Of a stretch of 64,000 nt of DNA, positions 36,583 through 45,990 are shown piece after piece. The stretch's first letter is position 1, and each line of letters begins with the position of its first letter. The stretch covers positions 2,480,001-2,544,000 of the forward strand of contig NZ_CP124750.1 in the NCBI RefSeq assembly GCF_029962605.1, read 5' to 3'. The notes beneath the pieces are model-generated. The model was not told the origin of the DNA, did not search any database, and was given only the letters and a program-made list of their open reading frames with translations. Source of the stretch: Serratia sarumanii. Lineage in GTDB: Bacteria; Pseudomonadota; Gammaproteobacteria; Enterobacterales; Enterobacteriaceae. The translations under genes were made by a program, and so were the position numbers.

Positions 36583-39500
36583 TTATTCTCCTGCCTGTGA
36601 CGGCGGGTTGGCGGGCCGACGGGTAAACATGCGGCGCACCAACACATAAAACAGCGGGACGAAAAAGATCGCCAAGGCGGTGGCGGTGATGGTGCCGCCG
36701 ATGATGCCGGTGCCGATGGCGATGCGGCTGTTGGCGCCGGCGCCGCTGGATACCGCCAGCGGCAGCACCCCGGCGGTGAACGCCAGCGAGGTCATCAGGA
36801 TCGGCCGCAGGCGCATGCGCGCCGCGTGGACCGCCGCGCCAATCAGCGTTTCGCCCCGCTGGTGCATCTCCTCGGCGAACTCGACGATCAAAATGGCGTT
36901 CTTCGCCGACAGGCCGATGATGGTGAGCAGCGCCACCTGGAAGTAGATGTCGTTTTCCAGCCCGCGCAGGGTGATCGCCAGCAGCGATCCCACCACGCCC
37001 ATCGGCACCACCAACATCACCGCGAACGGAATCGACCAGCTCTCATACAGCGCCGCCAGGCACAGGAACACCACGATCAGCGAAATGGCGTACAGCGACG
37101 ACGCCTGGCCGCTGGTCAGCCGCTCCTGATAGGACAGCCCGCTCCAGGAGTAGCTGCTGCCGGCGGAGAATGTTGCCGCCAGCTTCTCCATCTCGCTCAT
37201 CGCCGTACCGGAGCTGACGCCGGTGGCGCCCTGCCCGGTGATCTCGAACGACGACAGCCCGTTATAGCGCGACAGGTTTTCCGGCCCGTAGATCCAGTGC
37301 GAAGACGCGAAGGCGGAGAACGGCGTCATGCTGCTGGCGCCCGACGCGTTGGTGCCGCGCACAAACCAGCGGTCGAGATCTTCCGGCTTGGCGCGGTACT
37401 GCACATCGCCCTGCATATAGACTTTTTTCACCCGGTTGCGATCGATAAAGTCGTTGATGTAGGTACTGCCGAACGCGCTGCTGAGGGTGCTGTTGACGTC
37501 GGCGGCGCTCAGGCCGAGCGCCTGCAGCTTGCCGTTGTCGATCTCCACCTGCAGCTGCGGGGTATCCGGCAAGGTGTTGGCGCGCACCGCCAGCAGCGAT
37601 GGATTGCCGGCGGCGGCGGCAACGATCTGGTCGCGCATCGCCTGCAGCTCGGCGCGGGTGGTCGCCCCTTTGGCCTGCAGCTCGAAGGTGAAGCCGTCGG
37701 ACTGGCCGAAACCGTCGATCGCCGGCGGGCTCATGGAGAAGACCTGGGCGTCGCGCAGCGTGGCGAAGTGCGCCATGGCGCGTTTGGCGATGGCGTCGGC
37801 GGTGTTCTCGCTGCCGCTGCGCTGGCTCCAGTCTTTGAGGCTGACGAACGCCATGCCGGCGTTTTGCCCGCTGCCGCTGAAGCCGAAACCGTTAATGGTG
37901 AAAATGGTGCTGACGTTGGCCTTTTCCTGGTCGAGGAAATAGGCGGTCACCGCCTCGCTCACCGCCGAGGTGCGCGCGTTGGTGGCGCCGGCCGGCAAGG
38001 TGTACTGCACCATCACCGTGCCCTGATCCTCGTTGGGCAGAAAGCCGGTCGGCAAGCGCAGGTACATCACGGCCGCGGCGATCAACAGCAGGCCGTACAG
38101 CAGCAGATAGCGCGTCGGCCGGTGGATCACCCCGCCGACCTTGTCGGCGTACTTCTCCTGCAGCCGGTCATAGCCGCGGTTGAATTTGCCCAGCCAGCCC
38201 TTGTCGGTCTGCGCGTCGTGCGCTGGCTTCAGCAGCGTGGCGCACAATGCCGGCGCCAGTGTCAACGCCAGCACCACCGACAGCACCATCGAGGAGACGA
38301 CGGTGATCGAAAACTGGCGATAGATCACCCCGGTGGAGCCGCCGAAGAACGCCATCGGCAGAAACACCGCCGACAGCACCTGCGCAATGCCGACCAATGC
38401 GCCGGTGATTTCACGCATCGATTTCTCCGTCGCTTCGCGCGGCGGCAGCTTATCCTCCCGCATCACGCGCTCGACGTTTTCCACCACCACGATGGCGTCG
38501 TCCACCAACAGCCCGATCGCCAACACCATGCCGAACAGCGTCAGGGTATTGATTGAATAGCCGAACGCCGCCAGCACGCCGAAGGTGCCCAGCAACACTA
38601 CCGGCACGGTGATGGTCGGGATCAGCGTGGTGCGCAGGTTTTGCAGGAACACGAACATCACCACCACCACTAACGCCACCGCTTCGAACAGCGTTTTCAC
38701 CACCTCCTCGATCGAGATATTGATAAAGTCGGTGCTGTCTTTCGGGTAGGCCACCTTGTAGCCCTGCGGCATCGCGCTTTGGTATTCCGCCACCTTGGCC
38801 TTCACCAGCTTGGCGGTGTTGAGGGCGTTGGCGCCCGCCGCCAGCTTGACCGCGATCCCCGCCGCCGGGTGGCCGTTGAGGTGCGCGCTGGCGGAGTAGT
38901 CCTCGTTGCCCAGCTCAATTCGCGCCACGTCGCCCAGCCGCACCAGCGCGCCGCTGCTGTCGCTTTTCAGGATGATATTGCGAAACTGTTCCGGCGTTTG
39001 CAGCCGCGACTGCGCCTTTACCGTGGCGGTCAGCTGCTGATCGGCGGCGGCCGGCAGATCGCCGATCTTGCCGGCGGACACCTGGGTGTTTTGCGCTTCG
39101 ATCGCCGTCTGCACGTCGGAAGGCATCAGCGCATAGCTCGCCAGCTTGGTCGGATCCAGCCAGATGCGCATCGCGTATTCCGAGCCGAACACCTGCACGT
39201 CCCCCACGCCCTCGATGCGCGACAGCGGATCCTGCAGGTTGCTGACCAGATAGTCGGAGATATCGGCCATCGTCGCCTTGTCGCTTTCGTCATACAGCCC
39301 GACGATCAGCAAGAAGCTGCTCTGGGATTTCTTGACCGTCACGCCCTGCGCGGTAACCGCGCTCGGCAAACGGCTTTCCGCCTGCTGCACCTTGTTTTGC
39401 ACCTGCACCTGAGCGATATCCGGATCGGTGCCCTGATCAAAGGTGACGTTGATGCTGACCGAGCCGCTGGAGCTGCTGGTCGAAGAAAAATACAGCAGGC

Positions 39501-39720
39501 CGTCCAGGCCGGTGAGCTGCTGCTCAATCACCTGCGTGACGCTGTTTTCCAGCGTTTCCGCGTCCGCGCCCGGGTAGGTGGCGGAGATGGAGATCTGCGG
39601 CGGCGAGACGTCCGGGTACTGCGAAACGGGCAACGAATTGATCGACATCAGGCCGCACAGCATGATGATGATGGCGATCACCCAGGCGAATACCGGCCGC
39701 CGGATAAAGAACTGCGCCAT
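36583..39720 (-). CDS. RND multidrug efflux pump (AcrB/AdeB/MexB type)
   Basis: A 1045-residue HAE1 transporter: MAQFFIRRPVFAWVIAIIIML at the N-terminus, the proton-relay Asp pair near residues 406-407 (GLLVDDAIVVVENVERVM), PTGFLPNEDQG near 560, and LSAKNAILIVEFAEEM with the relay Lys near 935. ATG 39720 has GGGGAG upstream and lies one base after the adaptor stop. Likely substrates are drugs, dyes or detergents. Serratia RND pumps carry Sde names, but I cannot assign one from sequence alone. Confidence 0.93.
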   Translation of the reverse strand: MAQFFIRRPVFAWVIAIIIMLCGLMSINSLPVSQYPDVSPPQISISATYPGADAETLENSVTQVIEQQLTGLDGLLYFSSTSSSSGSVSINVTFDQGTDPDIAQVQVQNKVQQAESRLPSAVTAQGVTVKKSQSSFLLIVGLYDESDKATMADISDYLVSNLQDPLSRIEGVGDVQVFGSEYAMRIWLDPTKLASYALMPSDVQTAIEAQNTQVSAGKIGDLPAAADQQLTATVKAQSRLQTPEQFRNIILKSDSSGALVRLGDVARIELGNEDYSASAHLNGHPAAGIAVKLAAGANALNTAKLVKAKVAEYQSAMPQGYKVAYPKDSTDFINISIEEVVKTLFEAVALVVVVMFVFLQNLRTTLIPTITVPVVLLGTFGVLAAFGYSINTLTLFGMVLAIGLLVDDAIVVVENVERVMREDKLPPREATEKSMREITGALVGIAQVLSAVFLPMAFFGGSTGVIYRQFSITVVSSMVLSVVLALTLAPALCATLLKPAHDAQTDKGWLGKFNRGYDRLQEKYADKVGGVIHRPTRYLLLYGLLLIAAAVMYLRLPTGFLPNEDQGTVMVQYTLPAGATNARTSAVSEAVTAYFLDQEKANVSTIFTINGFGFSGSGQNAGMAFVSLKDWSQRSGSENTADAIAKRAMAHFATLRDAQVFSMSPPAIDGFGQSDGFTFELQAKGATTRAELQAMRDQIVAAAAGNPSLLAVRANTLPDTPQLQVEIDNGKLQALGLSAADVNSTLSSAFGSTYINDFIDRNRVKKVYMQGDVQYRAKPEDLDRWFVRGTNASGASSMTPFSAFASSHWIYGPENLSRYNGLSSFEITGQGATGVSSGTAMSEMEKLAATFSAGSSYSWSGLSYQERLTSGQASSLYAISLIVVFLCLAALYESWSIPFAVMLVVPMGVVGSLLAITLRGLENDIYFQVALLTIIGLSAKNAILIVEFAEEMHQRGETLIGAAVHAARMRLRPILMTSLAFTAGVLPLAVSSGAGANSRIAIGTGIIGGTITATALAIFFVPLFYVLVRRMFTRRPANPPSQAGE

Positions 39721-39721
39721 A

Positions 39722-40864
39722 TCACTGCTCCCCGAGTTGGGTTTTGTCGACCGAAACCTCAACCGGCTTCACCGCGGCGCCGATCGTCACCTTGCTGGTG
39801 CCTTCGACGATCAGGCGATCGCCTTCGTTCAGCCCGCTGCCGATCAGCCAATTGCTGCCCACCACCCGTTCGGCGCTGACGGTGCGCTGCGCCACTTTGT
39901 TCTGTTCGTCCACCACCAACGCGGTGGCTTCCCCTTTGGCATTGCGGGTTATGCCCTGCTGCGGCGCCAGAATGGCTTTGGGATCGACGCCGTTAGCCAC
40001 CGTGGCGTGGACATACATACCGGGCAACAATTCATGTTCGGGGTTGGGGAACACCGCGCGCAGCGTGACCGAACCGGTGGCTTCGTCCACCGCCACCTCG
40101 GTCAGCTCGAGCTTGCCGGCGTGAGCATAAGGCGTGCCGTCCTCCAGCTTGATGGCGACCGGCGTGACCGCGCCGCGCTGTAACGCCGCCTGCTGGCGCC
40201 GCAGTTTAAGCAGCTGGGCGCTGGACTGGGTCAGATCGACATAGATCGGGTCGAGCGCGCGGATGGTGGCTAAAGCATCGCTCTGGCTGGCGGTGACCAG
40301 CGCGCCCGGCGTCACCGACGAGATGCCGATACGCCCGGCGATCGGCGCCCGCACCTGGGTATAGGCGAGGTTGATGCGCGCCGTCTCCAGCGCCGCCTGA
40401 TATTGGGCCACCGACGCCACGGCCGCCAGATAGGCGGCTTTGGCATCGTCCGCATCCTGCTGAGAAACGCCGTTCTCTTTCACCAGCGCCGCATAGCGCT
40501 GCGATTTGAGCCGGGTGGATTGCACCGTGGCCTGGGCGTTTTTCAGCTGGGCCGCGGCCTGATCGTAGCTGGCCTGATAGCTGGCAGGGTCAATTTGATA
40601 CAATACCTGCCCGGCCTTGACCTCGGCCCCTTCGGTAAACAGCCGCTGCTTGATGATGCCGTCGACCTGCGGCCGCACGTCGGATGTCATGGTGGCGTTG
40701 ACCCGGCCGGTCAACTCGCTGCTCAGGGTCACTGACTGGCCGCGCAGCGTGACCACGCCGACCTCCTGTTCTGCGCCCGCGCCGGCTGGCGCACCGGCGT
40801 TTTGCCCATCGCAGGCGGCCAACAACAGCGACAGCCCGAGCACCAAAAGCGTTTTCCTCTGCAT
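39722..40864 (-). CDS. RND periplasmic adaptor lipoprotein (second efflux operon)
   Basis: A 380-residue AcrA-like fusion protein with lipobox LLLAACDG (Cys18), lipoyl motifs TSDVRPQVDGIIKQRLFTEGAEVKAGQVLYQIDP and RAPIAGRIGISSVTPGALV, a helical hairpin between, and a C-terminal barrel (ATGSVTLRAVFPNPEHELLPGMYV). It heads a three-gene minus-strand operon (adaptor, pump, channel). A strong palindrome starts 16 bp before its start codon. No regulator gene is adjacent, so control must come from elsewhere. Confidence 0.93.
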   Translation of the reverse strand: MQRKTLLVLGLSLLLAACDGQNAGAPAGAGAEQEVGVVTLRGQSVTLSSELTGRVNATMTSDVRPQVDGIIKQRLFTEGAEVKAGQVLYQIDPASYQASYDQAAAQLKNAQATVQSTRLKSQRYAALVKENGVSQQDADDAKAAYLAAVASVAQYQAALETARINLAYTQVRAPIAGRIGISSVTPGALVTASQSDALATIRALDPIYVDLTQSSAQLLKLRRQQAALQRGAVTPVAIKLEDGTPYAHAGKLELTEVAVDEATGSVTLRAVFPNPEHELLPGMYVHATVANGVDPKAILAPQQGITRNAKGEATALVVDEQNKVAQRTVSAERVVGSNWLIGSGLNEGDRLIVEGTSKVTIGAAVKPVEVSVDKTQLGEQ

Positions 40865-40879
40865 TGCAATACGATCCTG

Positions 40880-40899
40880 TTGAGAATGACTATTCTCAA
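40880..40899. promoter_or_regulatory. Palindromic operator candidate of the second RND operon
   Basis: TTGAGAAT (40880-40887) and ATTCTCAA (40892-40899) are exact inverted repeats with a 4-bp spacer, 15 bp before the adaptor start codon. Position and symmetry suit a TetR-type repressor site overlapping the promoter. It is AT-rich and partly Fur-like, but the spacing differs from the Fur consensus. Confidence 0.6.
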
Positions 40900-41079
40900 T
40901 ATATCGAATGCCGACATTCGCTTCTGAAAGGGTTGCGTAAGGATTCGGTAAAATCTTGTCGAAGCGGGAAACGGTGGAGCAATATCGCTTCAGCGTGGTT
41001 TCAGCAAACTGGCGCAGCGGTTTTTAGCCAATGCAAGAAAGCGCTCCACTTCAGCTTGGGGCTGCGCCACGTAGGATTT

Positions 41080-41760
41080 TTAGGGTTTAACCAGCCTGAA
41101 CACCGTTTTGGTGTGCCAATAGTAGTCGATTGCCGCTGCGATATCCGGCATCCACCCGTCCGGCTCATAGGGCACGAAGCCGGAAAAGCCCAGCCTGCGG
41201 GCAGAGACCTGGAACCCCGCGGCGGAGAAAATGCGCGCATAGTCGGCCAGCGACCGATCCTGCACCACGGTATGGGTATCTGCAGCCACCCGTTCACGCC
41301 ACTGCGGCCACAGCGGGTTGCCGGTGTGGCAACCGGTCACCGCATAGTAAACGCCGCCCGGCTTCAGCACCCGCAGTATATCGGCAGCATGCTGGGCAAT
41401 ATCGTCGATCAGATAGATGACTTCATGACTGAAGGCGATATCGAAATGGTCGTCCCAGCCGTTCAGCCGCGTATCGGTTTGATAAACCACCGGCAGATGC
41501 CCTTTCAGCCGGTTGGCTTCATCGACGGACCGGCGAGCGATATCAACGCCAAGCCCCTGCTGAAATGGGCGGAGCTGGTACAGCAGGCGCAGAAAACCGC
41601 CCTGATTGCAGCCGAAATCCAGCACCTTCACGCCGGACAGTTCGTTTTCCGGCACCAGGCCGATAAGATGCCGCCAGATGGGCGCATGGCCATCGGCCAT
41701 GGCCTCTTCCGCGCGCGGATCCCGATACCAGGTGGGAATGGTCGAGGGTGAATCGGTCAT
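41080..41760 (-). CDS. SAM-dependent class I methyltransferase
   Basis: A 226-residue Rossmann methyltransferase. Motif I is VKVLDFGCNQGGFLRLLYQL (about residues 44-63), the acidic end of strand 2 is VDIARRS, motif IV is FDIAFSHEVIYLIDD and post-motif LRVLKPGGVYYAVTG. The substrate is unknown; the C-terminal part is aromatic-rich (GWMPDIAAAIDYYWHTK). GGAGAAAATC precedes ATG 41760. It is monocistronic as far as I can see, with 215 bp of unassigned DNA between it and the RND adaptor start. Confidence 0.87.
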   Translation of the reverse strand: MTDSPSTIPTWYRDPRAEEAMADGHAPIWRHLIGLVPENELSGVKVLDFGCNQGGFLRLLYQLRPFQQGLGVDIARRSVDEANRLKGHLPVVYQTDTRLNGWDDHFDIAFSHEVIYLIDDIAQHAADILRVLKPGGVYYAVTGCHTGNPLWPQWRERVAADTHTVVQDRSLADYARIFSAAGFQVSARRLGFSGFVPYEPDGWMPDIAAAIDYYWHTKTVFRLVKP

Positions 41761-41845
41761 GATTTTCTCCTTGTGTCAGCGCTAAGCCAACCACAGCCGA
41801 TCGTGACAAACAACCCGGTGCGCATTTTTTGAACATTGCGCGGTA

Positions 41846-42976
41846 TTACCGGCCATGCCTTGGCAGTTGGCTGGTCACGCAGTGAATGCCGCCGCCGCCG
41901 GCGGCGATGGCGTCGATCTCCAACTGCACCACCTTGCGCTGCGGATAGAGCGCCGTCAGCAGCGCTAGCGCCGCCCGATCCGCCTGCGGATCGCCAAACT
42001 CCGGGGCGATCACCGCGCCGTTGATGACGAAATAGTTGATGTAGCCCGCCGCAAAATCCGGGTTGTTGCGGCTGAATCGGCTGTCGCGCGGCGCCAGCGG
42101 CGGCGAAAGCGTATGCACCTGCAGCCGGCGGCCGTCGGCGTCGGTCGCCGCCTTGAGGATCGCCAGATGTTGCTGGGTAACCGCATGGTCATAAGAGGCC
42201 GGATCGGTGTCCAGATTGGCCACTACCACGCCCGGCCGCACGAAGCGGGCGTAAAAATCGACGTGGGCGTCGGTGATGTCCCGGCCTTTAATGCCCGGCA
42301 GCCAGATAATTTTGCGCAGGCCGAGCATCGCTTTCAGCTCCTGCTCCACCCGGTCCCGGCTCCAGCCCGGATTACGGTTCGCATTCACCCAGCTGCTTTC
42401 GGTCATGATGCCGGTGCCGTGCCCGTCTACTTCGATACCGCCGCCTTCGCCTGTCAGTGCGCTGCGGCGCAGTTGGGCGGCACCGTAGCGGTTGGCGGCA
42501 AACGCCGCCAGGCGCGCATCCCTGGCATGCCGCTGTTTATTGCCCCAGCCGTTGAAGTTGAAATCCACCGCCCCGAGTTCGCCGGCGCCGTTGACGACGA
42601 AATTGGCGCCGAAATCGCGCACCCAGATGTCATCCAGCTCGGTGACGACATAGCTGACGTTGTGACTGCCGCAGGTGGCCTCGGCCAATTGCCGTTCATT
42701 GCCGCGGCAAAATACCGTCACCGGCTGAAACTCGGCGATGGCGCGGGCGATACGCCCCTGCGCCGCCTGCACATCCGCCGTGAATTCGCCCCAGATGGCC
42801 CGCTGCGCGCCGAAGGCGAGAAACGCCCGCTGCTGCGGTTCCCCTTCGTCGGGCATCCGCCAGGCCGGATTAAGCGCAGCTTCTGCGTGACTGCGTAACG
42901 GAATGCCTAACGAGGCCGTCAAACCGACCCCGGCAACGGCGGAAAGCTGTTTAATAAACACGCGACGAGTTGACAT
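41846..42976 (-). CDS. Agmatine deiminase-family protein with a Tat signal
   Basis: A 376-residue member of the peptidyl-arginine/agmatine deiminase family. Catalytic landmarks: DDIWVRDFGANFV near 116-128, GEGGGIEVDGHG near 176, DAHVDFYARFV near 237 and the nucleophile Cys366 in GGGGIHCVTSQLP. The N-terminus MSTRRVFIKQLSAVAGVGLTAS is a twin-arginine export signal, with likely cleavage near residue 32 (SHAEA). Agmatine deiminases convert agmatine to N-carbamoylputrescine and are usually cytoplasmic, so a periplasmic form is notable. No carbamoylputrescine amidase is adjacent. AGAGGTC precedes ATG 42976. It is divergent from a LysR gene. Confidence 0.9.
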   Translation of the reverse strand: MSTRRVFIKQLSAVAGVGLTASLGIPLRSHAEAALNPAWRMPDEGEPQQRAFLAFGAQRAIWGEFTADVQAAQGRIARAIAEFQPVTVFCRGNERQLAEATCGSHNVSYVVTELDDIWVRDFGANFVVNGAGELGAVDFNFNGWGNKQRHARDARLAAFAANRYGAAQLRRSALTGEGGGIEVDGHGTGIMTESSWVNANRNPGWSRDRVEQELKAMLGLRKIIWLPGIKGRDITDAHVDFYARFVRPGVVVANLDTDPASYDHAVTQQHLAILKAATDADGRRLQVHTLSPPLAPRDSRFSRNNPDFAAGYINYFVINGAVIAPEFGDPQADRAALALLTALYPQRKVVQLEIDAIAAGGGGIHCVTSQLPRHGR

Positions 42977-43016
42977 TAAAGACCTCTTTTAATCATTTAT
43001 AATTCAAAAGGTTAAA

Positions 43017-43037
43017 CGAATAATTCACGTTTATTCG
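43017..43037. promoter_or_regulatory. Inverted repeat between agmatine deiminase and LysR genes
   Basis: CGAATAA (43017-43023) and TTATTCG (43031-43037) are exact inverted repeats with a 7-bp spacer, in the 143-bp divergent intergenic region. This is the expected place for the LysR protein's own binding site. Confidence 0.6.
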
Positions 43038-43119
43038 GTTGAATCTTATGCTAGTCTTCCCCTGGCACCGCGACAAACGATATATTTAGCGGATATCTGA
43101 TTAGACAGGCTTATCGATA

Positions 43120-43983
43120 ATGTTAAAACACTGGCCCCCTTTGAGCGCGCTGCGCGGTTTCGAAGCGGCGGCGCGCCTGGGCAGTTTTCATCAGGCTGCC
43201 GAAGAGCTGCACCTTACCCAGTCGGCCATCAGCCAGCAGATCCGCAGCCTCGAAGCGTTTCTGGAGCAGCCGCTGTTCTTCCGCACCGGCCGCAGCGTGG
43301 CGCTGACCGACGCCGGCCACGATCTGTTCAGCACCGCGCAGGTGATGCTGCAACAGCTGGCGGTCGGCATTCGCCGTTTGGATCAGTACCGCAAACCCAA
43401 CCAGCTGATCGTCAACACCACCCCGGCTTTCGCCCGCCACTGGCTGACGCCGCGGCTGGGCGACTTCAATCGGCAGCATCCGCAGGTCGACCTGTGGCTG
43501 TTCACCAGCTTTGAACCGCCGAATATGGCGACGGACAGTATCGATCTGGCGATCCGCGACGATCTCAGCGCGCAGGCGGACTGCACCTTTAACCTGCTCT
43601 GCAGCGACCGGCTTTATCCCGCCTGCCACCCCAGCCTGCTGGCGTTGGCGGCGGAGCAGCGCGTGACCCTGCACGGCGAACGGGAGATGGACTGGAGCCA
43701 CTGGACGGTGGCGGGCGGCGCGCACGTCGGCCAGCGCGACAGCGGGCTGAACTTCTCCGATCCCGGTCTGCTGCTGGACGCCGCCTGCAATGGCCTCGGC
43801 ATCGCGTTGGTCAGCCAACTGCTGGCGCAGCACGCGCACGACGCCGGGCTGCTGCAACCGTTAACCGAGCAACGCGTGCGCGGCGCCAACTGGGCGTGGC
43901 TGCTGCACCGCGACAGCGAACACAACCCGCTCGCCCGCCACTTCTGCCAATGGCTGCAGTCGGCGCTGCCCGCCGGCGCATAA
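43120..43983 (+). CDS. LysR-family regulator (GcvA-like)
   Basis: A 287-residue LysR protein. N-terminal PPLSALRGFEAAARLGSFHQAAEELHLTQSAISQQIRSLEAFL is the GcvA/AmpR-branch HTH, followed by the effector domain (FARHWLTPRLGDFNRQHPQVDLWLFTS). It is divergent from the Tat-exported agmatine deiminase, so that gene is its likely target, perhaps with a polyamine or arginine-derived inducer (inference). The ribosome site AGACAGGC is modest. 161 bp separate its stop from the gamma-glutamyltransferase start. Confidence 0.9.
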   Translation: MLKHWPPLSALRGFEAAARLGSFHQAAEELHLTQSAISQQIRSLEAFLEQPLFFRTGRSVALTDAGHDLFSTAQVMLQQLAVGIRRLDQYRKPNQLIVNTTPAFARHWLTPRLGDFNRQHPQVDLWLFTSFEPPNMATDSIDLAIRDDLSAQADCTFNLLCSDRLYPACHPSLLALAAEQRVTLHGEREMDWSHWTVAGGAHVGQRDSGLNFSDPGLLLDAACNGLGIALVSQLLAQHAHDAGLLQPLTEQRVRGANWAWLLHRDSEHNPLARHFCQWLQSALPAGA

Positions 43984-44144
43984 CGCGCCACGTCACGATT
44001 CGCCACTCTGGTCAGGCGGCCCCGCCTGACCGCTGCTACCTTCAATAAAGCGCCGCAACAGCCCGAAGAAAACGCGCTAACCTGCTGTTTCAAAATAATT
44101 AGTTGAATTCACCTGATAACTGAACATCGCTAAAAGGATCGTCT

Positions 44145-45818
44145 ATGTCTGCCGGTTTATTGAAAATGATAGCTCTGAGCGTGGCCCTGGCCTGCCCCCT
44201 TCCCGCCGCCTTTGCCGCCGATCTCACCGCCGGTGCGGTCGCCGCCCCGGATCGGTATGGCGCTAACGTCGCCGCGCAGATTCTGCGGGGCGGCGGCAAT
44301 GCGGTTGACGCAGCGGTCGCCACCGCCTTTACCCTGGCGGTCACCTACCCTGAAGCCGGCAATATCGGCGGCGGCGGCTTTATGACGCTGTACGTCGACG
44401 GCAAACCCTATTTCCTCGACTACCGCGAAGTGGCGCCCAAGGCCGCCGGCAAAACTATGTATCTGAACGAGAAAGGCGAAGTGATCGAAAATCTAAGCCT
44501 GGTGGGCAGCCGCGCCGCCGGCGTGCCGGGCACCGTGCTGGGGTTGTGGGAAGCGCATAAACGCTTCGGCAAGCTGCCGTGGGCCGAACTGCTGACGCCG
44601 GCGATCGGCTACGCCCGGCAAGGTTTCACCGTGGCGGATCAGCAGTATCAGTACCGTGAAGACGCCAACAAGCTGTTCGCCGGTAAAACCAACTTCGGCG
44701 ACTATTTCGGCGCCATGAAGCCCGGCGCGGTGTTCAAACAGCCGGAGCTGGCGGCCACGCTCGAGCGCATCGCCAAGTCGGGCGCCGACGATTTTTATCA
44801 CGGCGAAACCGCGCGCCTGCTGGTGGCGCAAATGCAGCGCGACAATGGGCTGATCGGCGCGGCGGATTTGGCCGACTATCGGGTGAAATGGCGTGAACCG
44901 ATGCGCATCAGCTGGCGCGGCAACACCGTCTATACCGCCCCGCTGCCCAGCTCCGGCGGCATTGCGCTGGCGCAGCTGCTGGGGATAAAAGAGGATCGCG
45001 CCGCCGATTTCAAGGGGGTGCCGCTGAACTCGGCGCGCTATATCCACCTGCTGGCGGAAATCGAAAAACGCGTGTTCGCCGATCGCGCCGACTACCTCGG
45101 CGACCCGGATTTCACTCACGTGCCGGAAGCGCAGCTGATCGCCCCCGACTATCTGAAGAAACGCGCCGCCGAGATCAACCCGACGGCGATCTCGCCGACC
45201 GAACGGGTGCGGCCGGGGCTGGAAACCCACCAAACCACCCACTTCTCGATCGTCGATGCCGCCGGCAACGCGGTCAGCAACACCTATACGCTCAACTGGG
45301 ACTTCGGCAGCGGCGTGGTGGTCAAAGGCGCCGGCTTCCTGCTCAACGACGAGATGGACGACTTCAGCGCCAAACCCGGCGTCGCCAATGCCTTCGGCGT
45401 GGTGGGCAGCGACGCTAACGCCATCGAGCCGGGCAAACGCATGCTCTCCTCGATGAGCCCGACCATCATCACCCGCGACGGCGAGGTCAGCCTGGTGATC
45501 GGCACGCCGGGCGGATCGCGCATCTTCACATCGATCTTCCAGGTGATCAACAACCTCTACGATTACCATCTGCCGCTGGCGCAGGCGGTGGCCGCCCAGC
45601 GTGTGCACCATCAGCTGTTGCCGAAGGACACCCTGTACTATGACAGCTTTGCGCCGCTGACCGGCAAACCGGCGGACGAGCTGAAAGCCATGGGCTACAC
45701 CCTCGAAGACCAGGGCTGGAACATGGGGGATATTCAGGCCATCCGCATCGATGGCCGCACGCCGGAAACCGCGTCCGATCCGCGCGGCCGCGGCGTCGGC
45801 CTGGTGGTGAACAAGTAA
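44145..45818 (+). CDS. ggt: Gamma-glutamyltransferase (periplasmic, self-processing)
   Basis: A 557-residue gamma-glutamyltranspeptidase precursor. The Sec signal peptide runs to about residue 25 (PAAFAADL). The large subunit begins GAVAAPDRYGANVAAQILRGGGNAVDAAVATAFTL. Autocleavage should occur before Thr364 in HQTTHFSIVD, which becomes the N-terminal nucleophile of the small subunit, with SNTYTLNWDFGSGV and RMLSSMSPTII following. It transfers or hydrolyses gamma-glutamyl groups of glutathione and glutamine in the periplasm. It is slightly shorter than E. coli Ggt (580). AAAAGGATCG precedes ATG 44145. Confidence 0.94.
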   Translation: MSAGLLKMIALSVALACPLPAAFAADLTAGAVAAPDRYGANVAAQILRGGGNAVDAAVATAFTLAVTYPEAGNIGGGGFMTLYVDGKPYFLDYREVAPKAAGKTMYLNEKGEVIENLSLVGSRAAGVPGTVLGLWEAHKRFGKLPWAELLTPAIGYARQGFTVADQQYQYREDANKLFAGKTNFGDYFGAMKPGAVFKQPELAATLERIAKSGADDFYHGETARLLVAQMQRDNGLIGAADLADYRVKWREPMRISWRGNTVYTAPLPSSGGIALAQLLGIKEDRAADFKGVPLNSARYIHLLAEIEKRVFADRADYLGDPDFTHVPEAQLIAPDYLKKRAAEINPTAISPTERVRPGLETHQTTHFSIVDAAGNAVSNTYTLNWDFGSGVVVKGAGFLLNDEMDDFSAKPGVANAFGVVGSDANAIEPGKRMLSSMSPTIITRDGEVSLVIGTPGGSRIFTSIFQVINNLYDYHLPLAQAVAAQRVHHQLLPKDTLYYDSFAPLTGKPADELKAMGYTLEDQGWNMGDIQAIRIDGRTPETASDPRGRGVGLVVNK

Positions 45819-45932
45819 CGCCCCGGCGGCCCGCCTCCGGTTAGACGGGCTACGACTAATCGGTGCCGATCCGCGTGATGCTGAGATCCAAAGAGGTACG
45901 CGCGGTCAACATCGCCTAGCAGGAACGCTACG

Positions 45933-45970
45933 GGCCCCCAAACTCTTGTCTGGTTGGGGGCCATTTTTTT
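45933..45970 (+). terminator. Strong Rho-independent terminator downstream of ggt
   Basis: GGCCCCCAA (45933-45941) pairs with TTGGGGGCC (45954-45962), followed by seven T residues. It lies 115 bp after the ggt stop; the DNA between has no gene I can support. Confidence 0.92.
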
Positions 45971-45990
45971 ATCCAGCTACGGGCAGCGGC

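Noticed and set aside
40880..40899. Fur box for the second RND operon
   Set aside because: The arms are Fur-like in composition, but the 4-bp spacer does not fit the 7-1-7 or 6-1-6 consensus. Kept only as a general operator candidate.
45819..45930. Pseudogene fragment between ggt and its terminator
   Set aside because: A short frame (SVPIRVMLRSKEVRAVNIA then stop) can be read, but it is too short and has no recognisable family to support a call.
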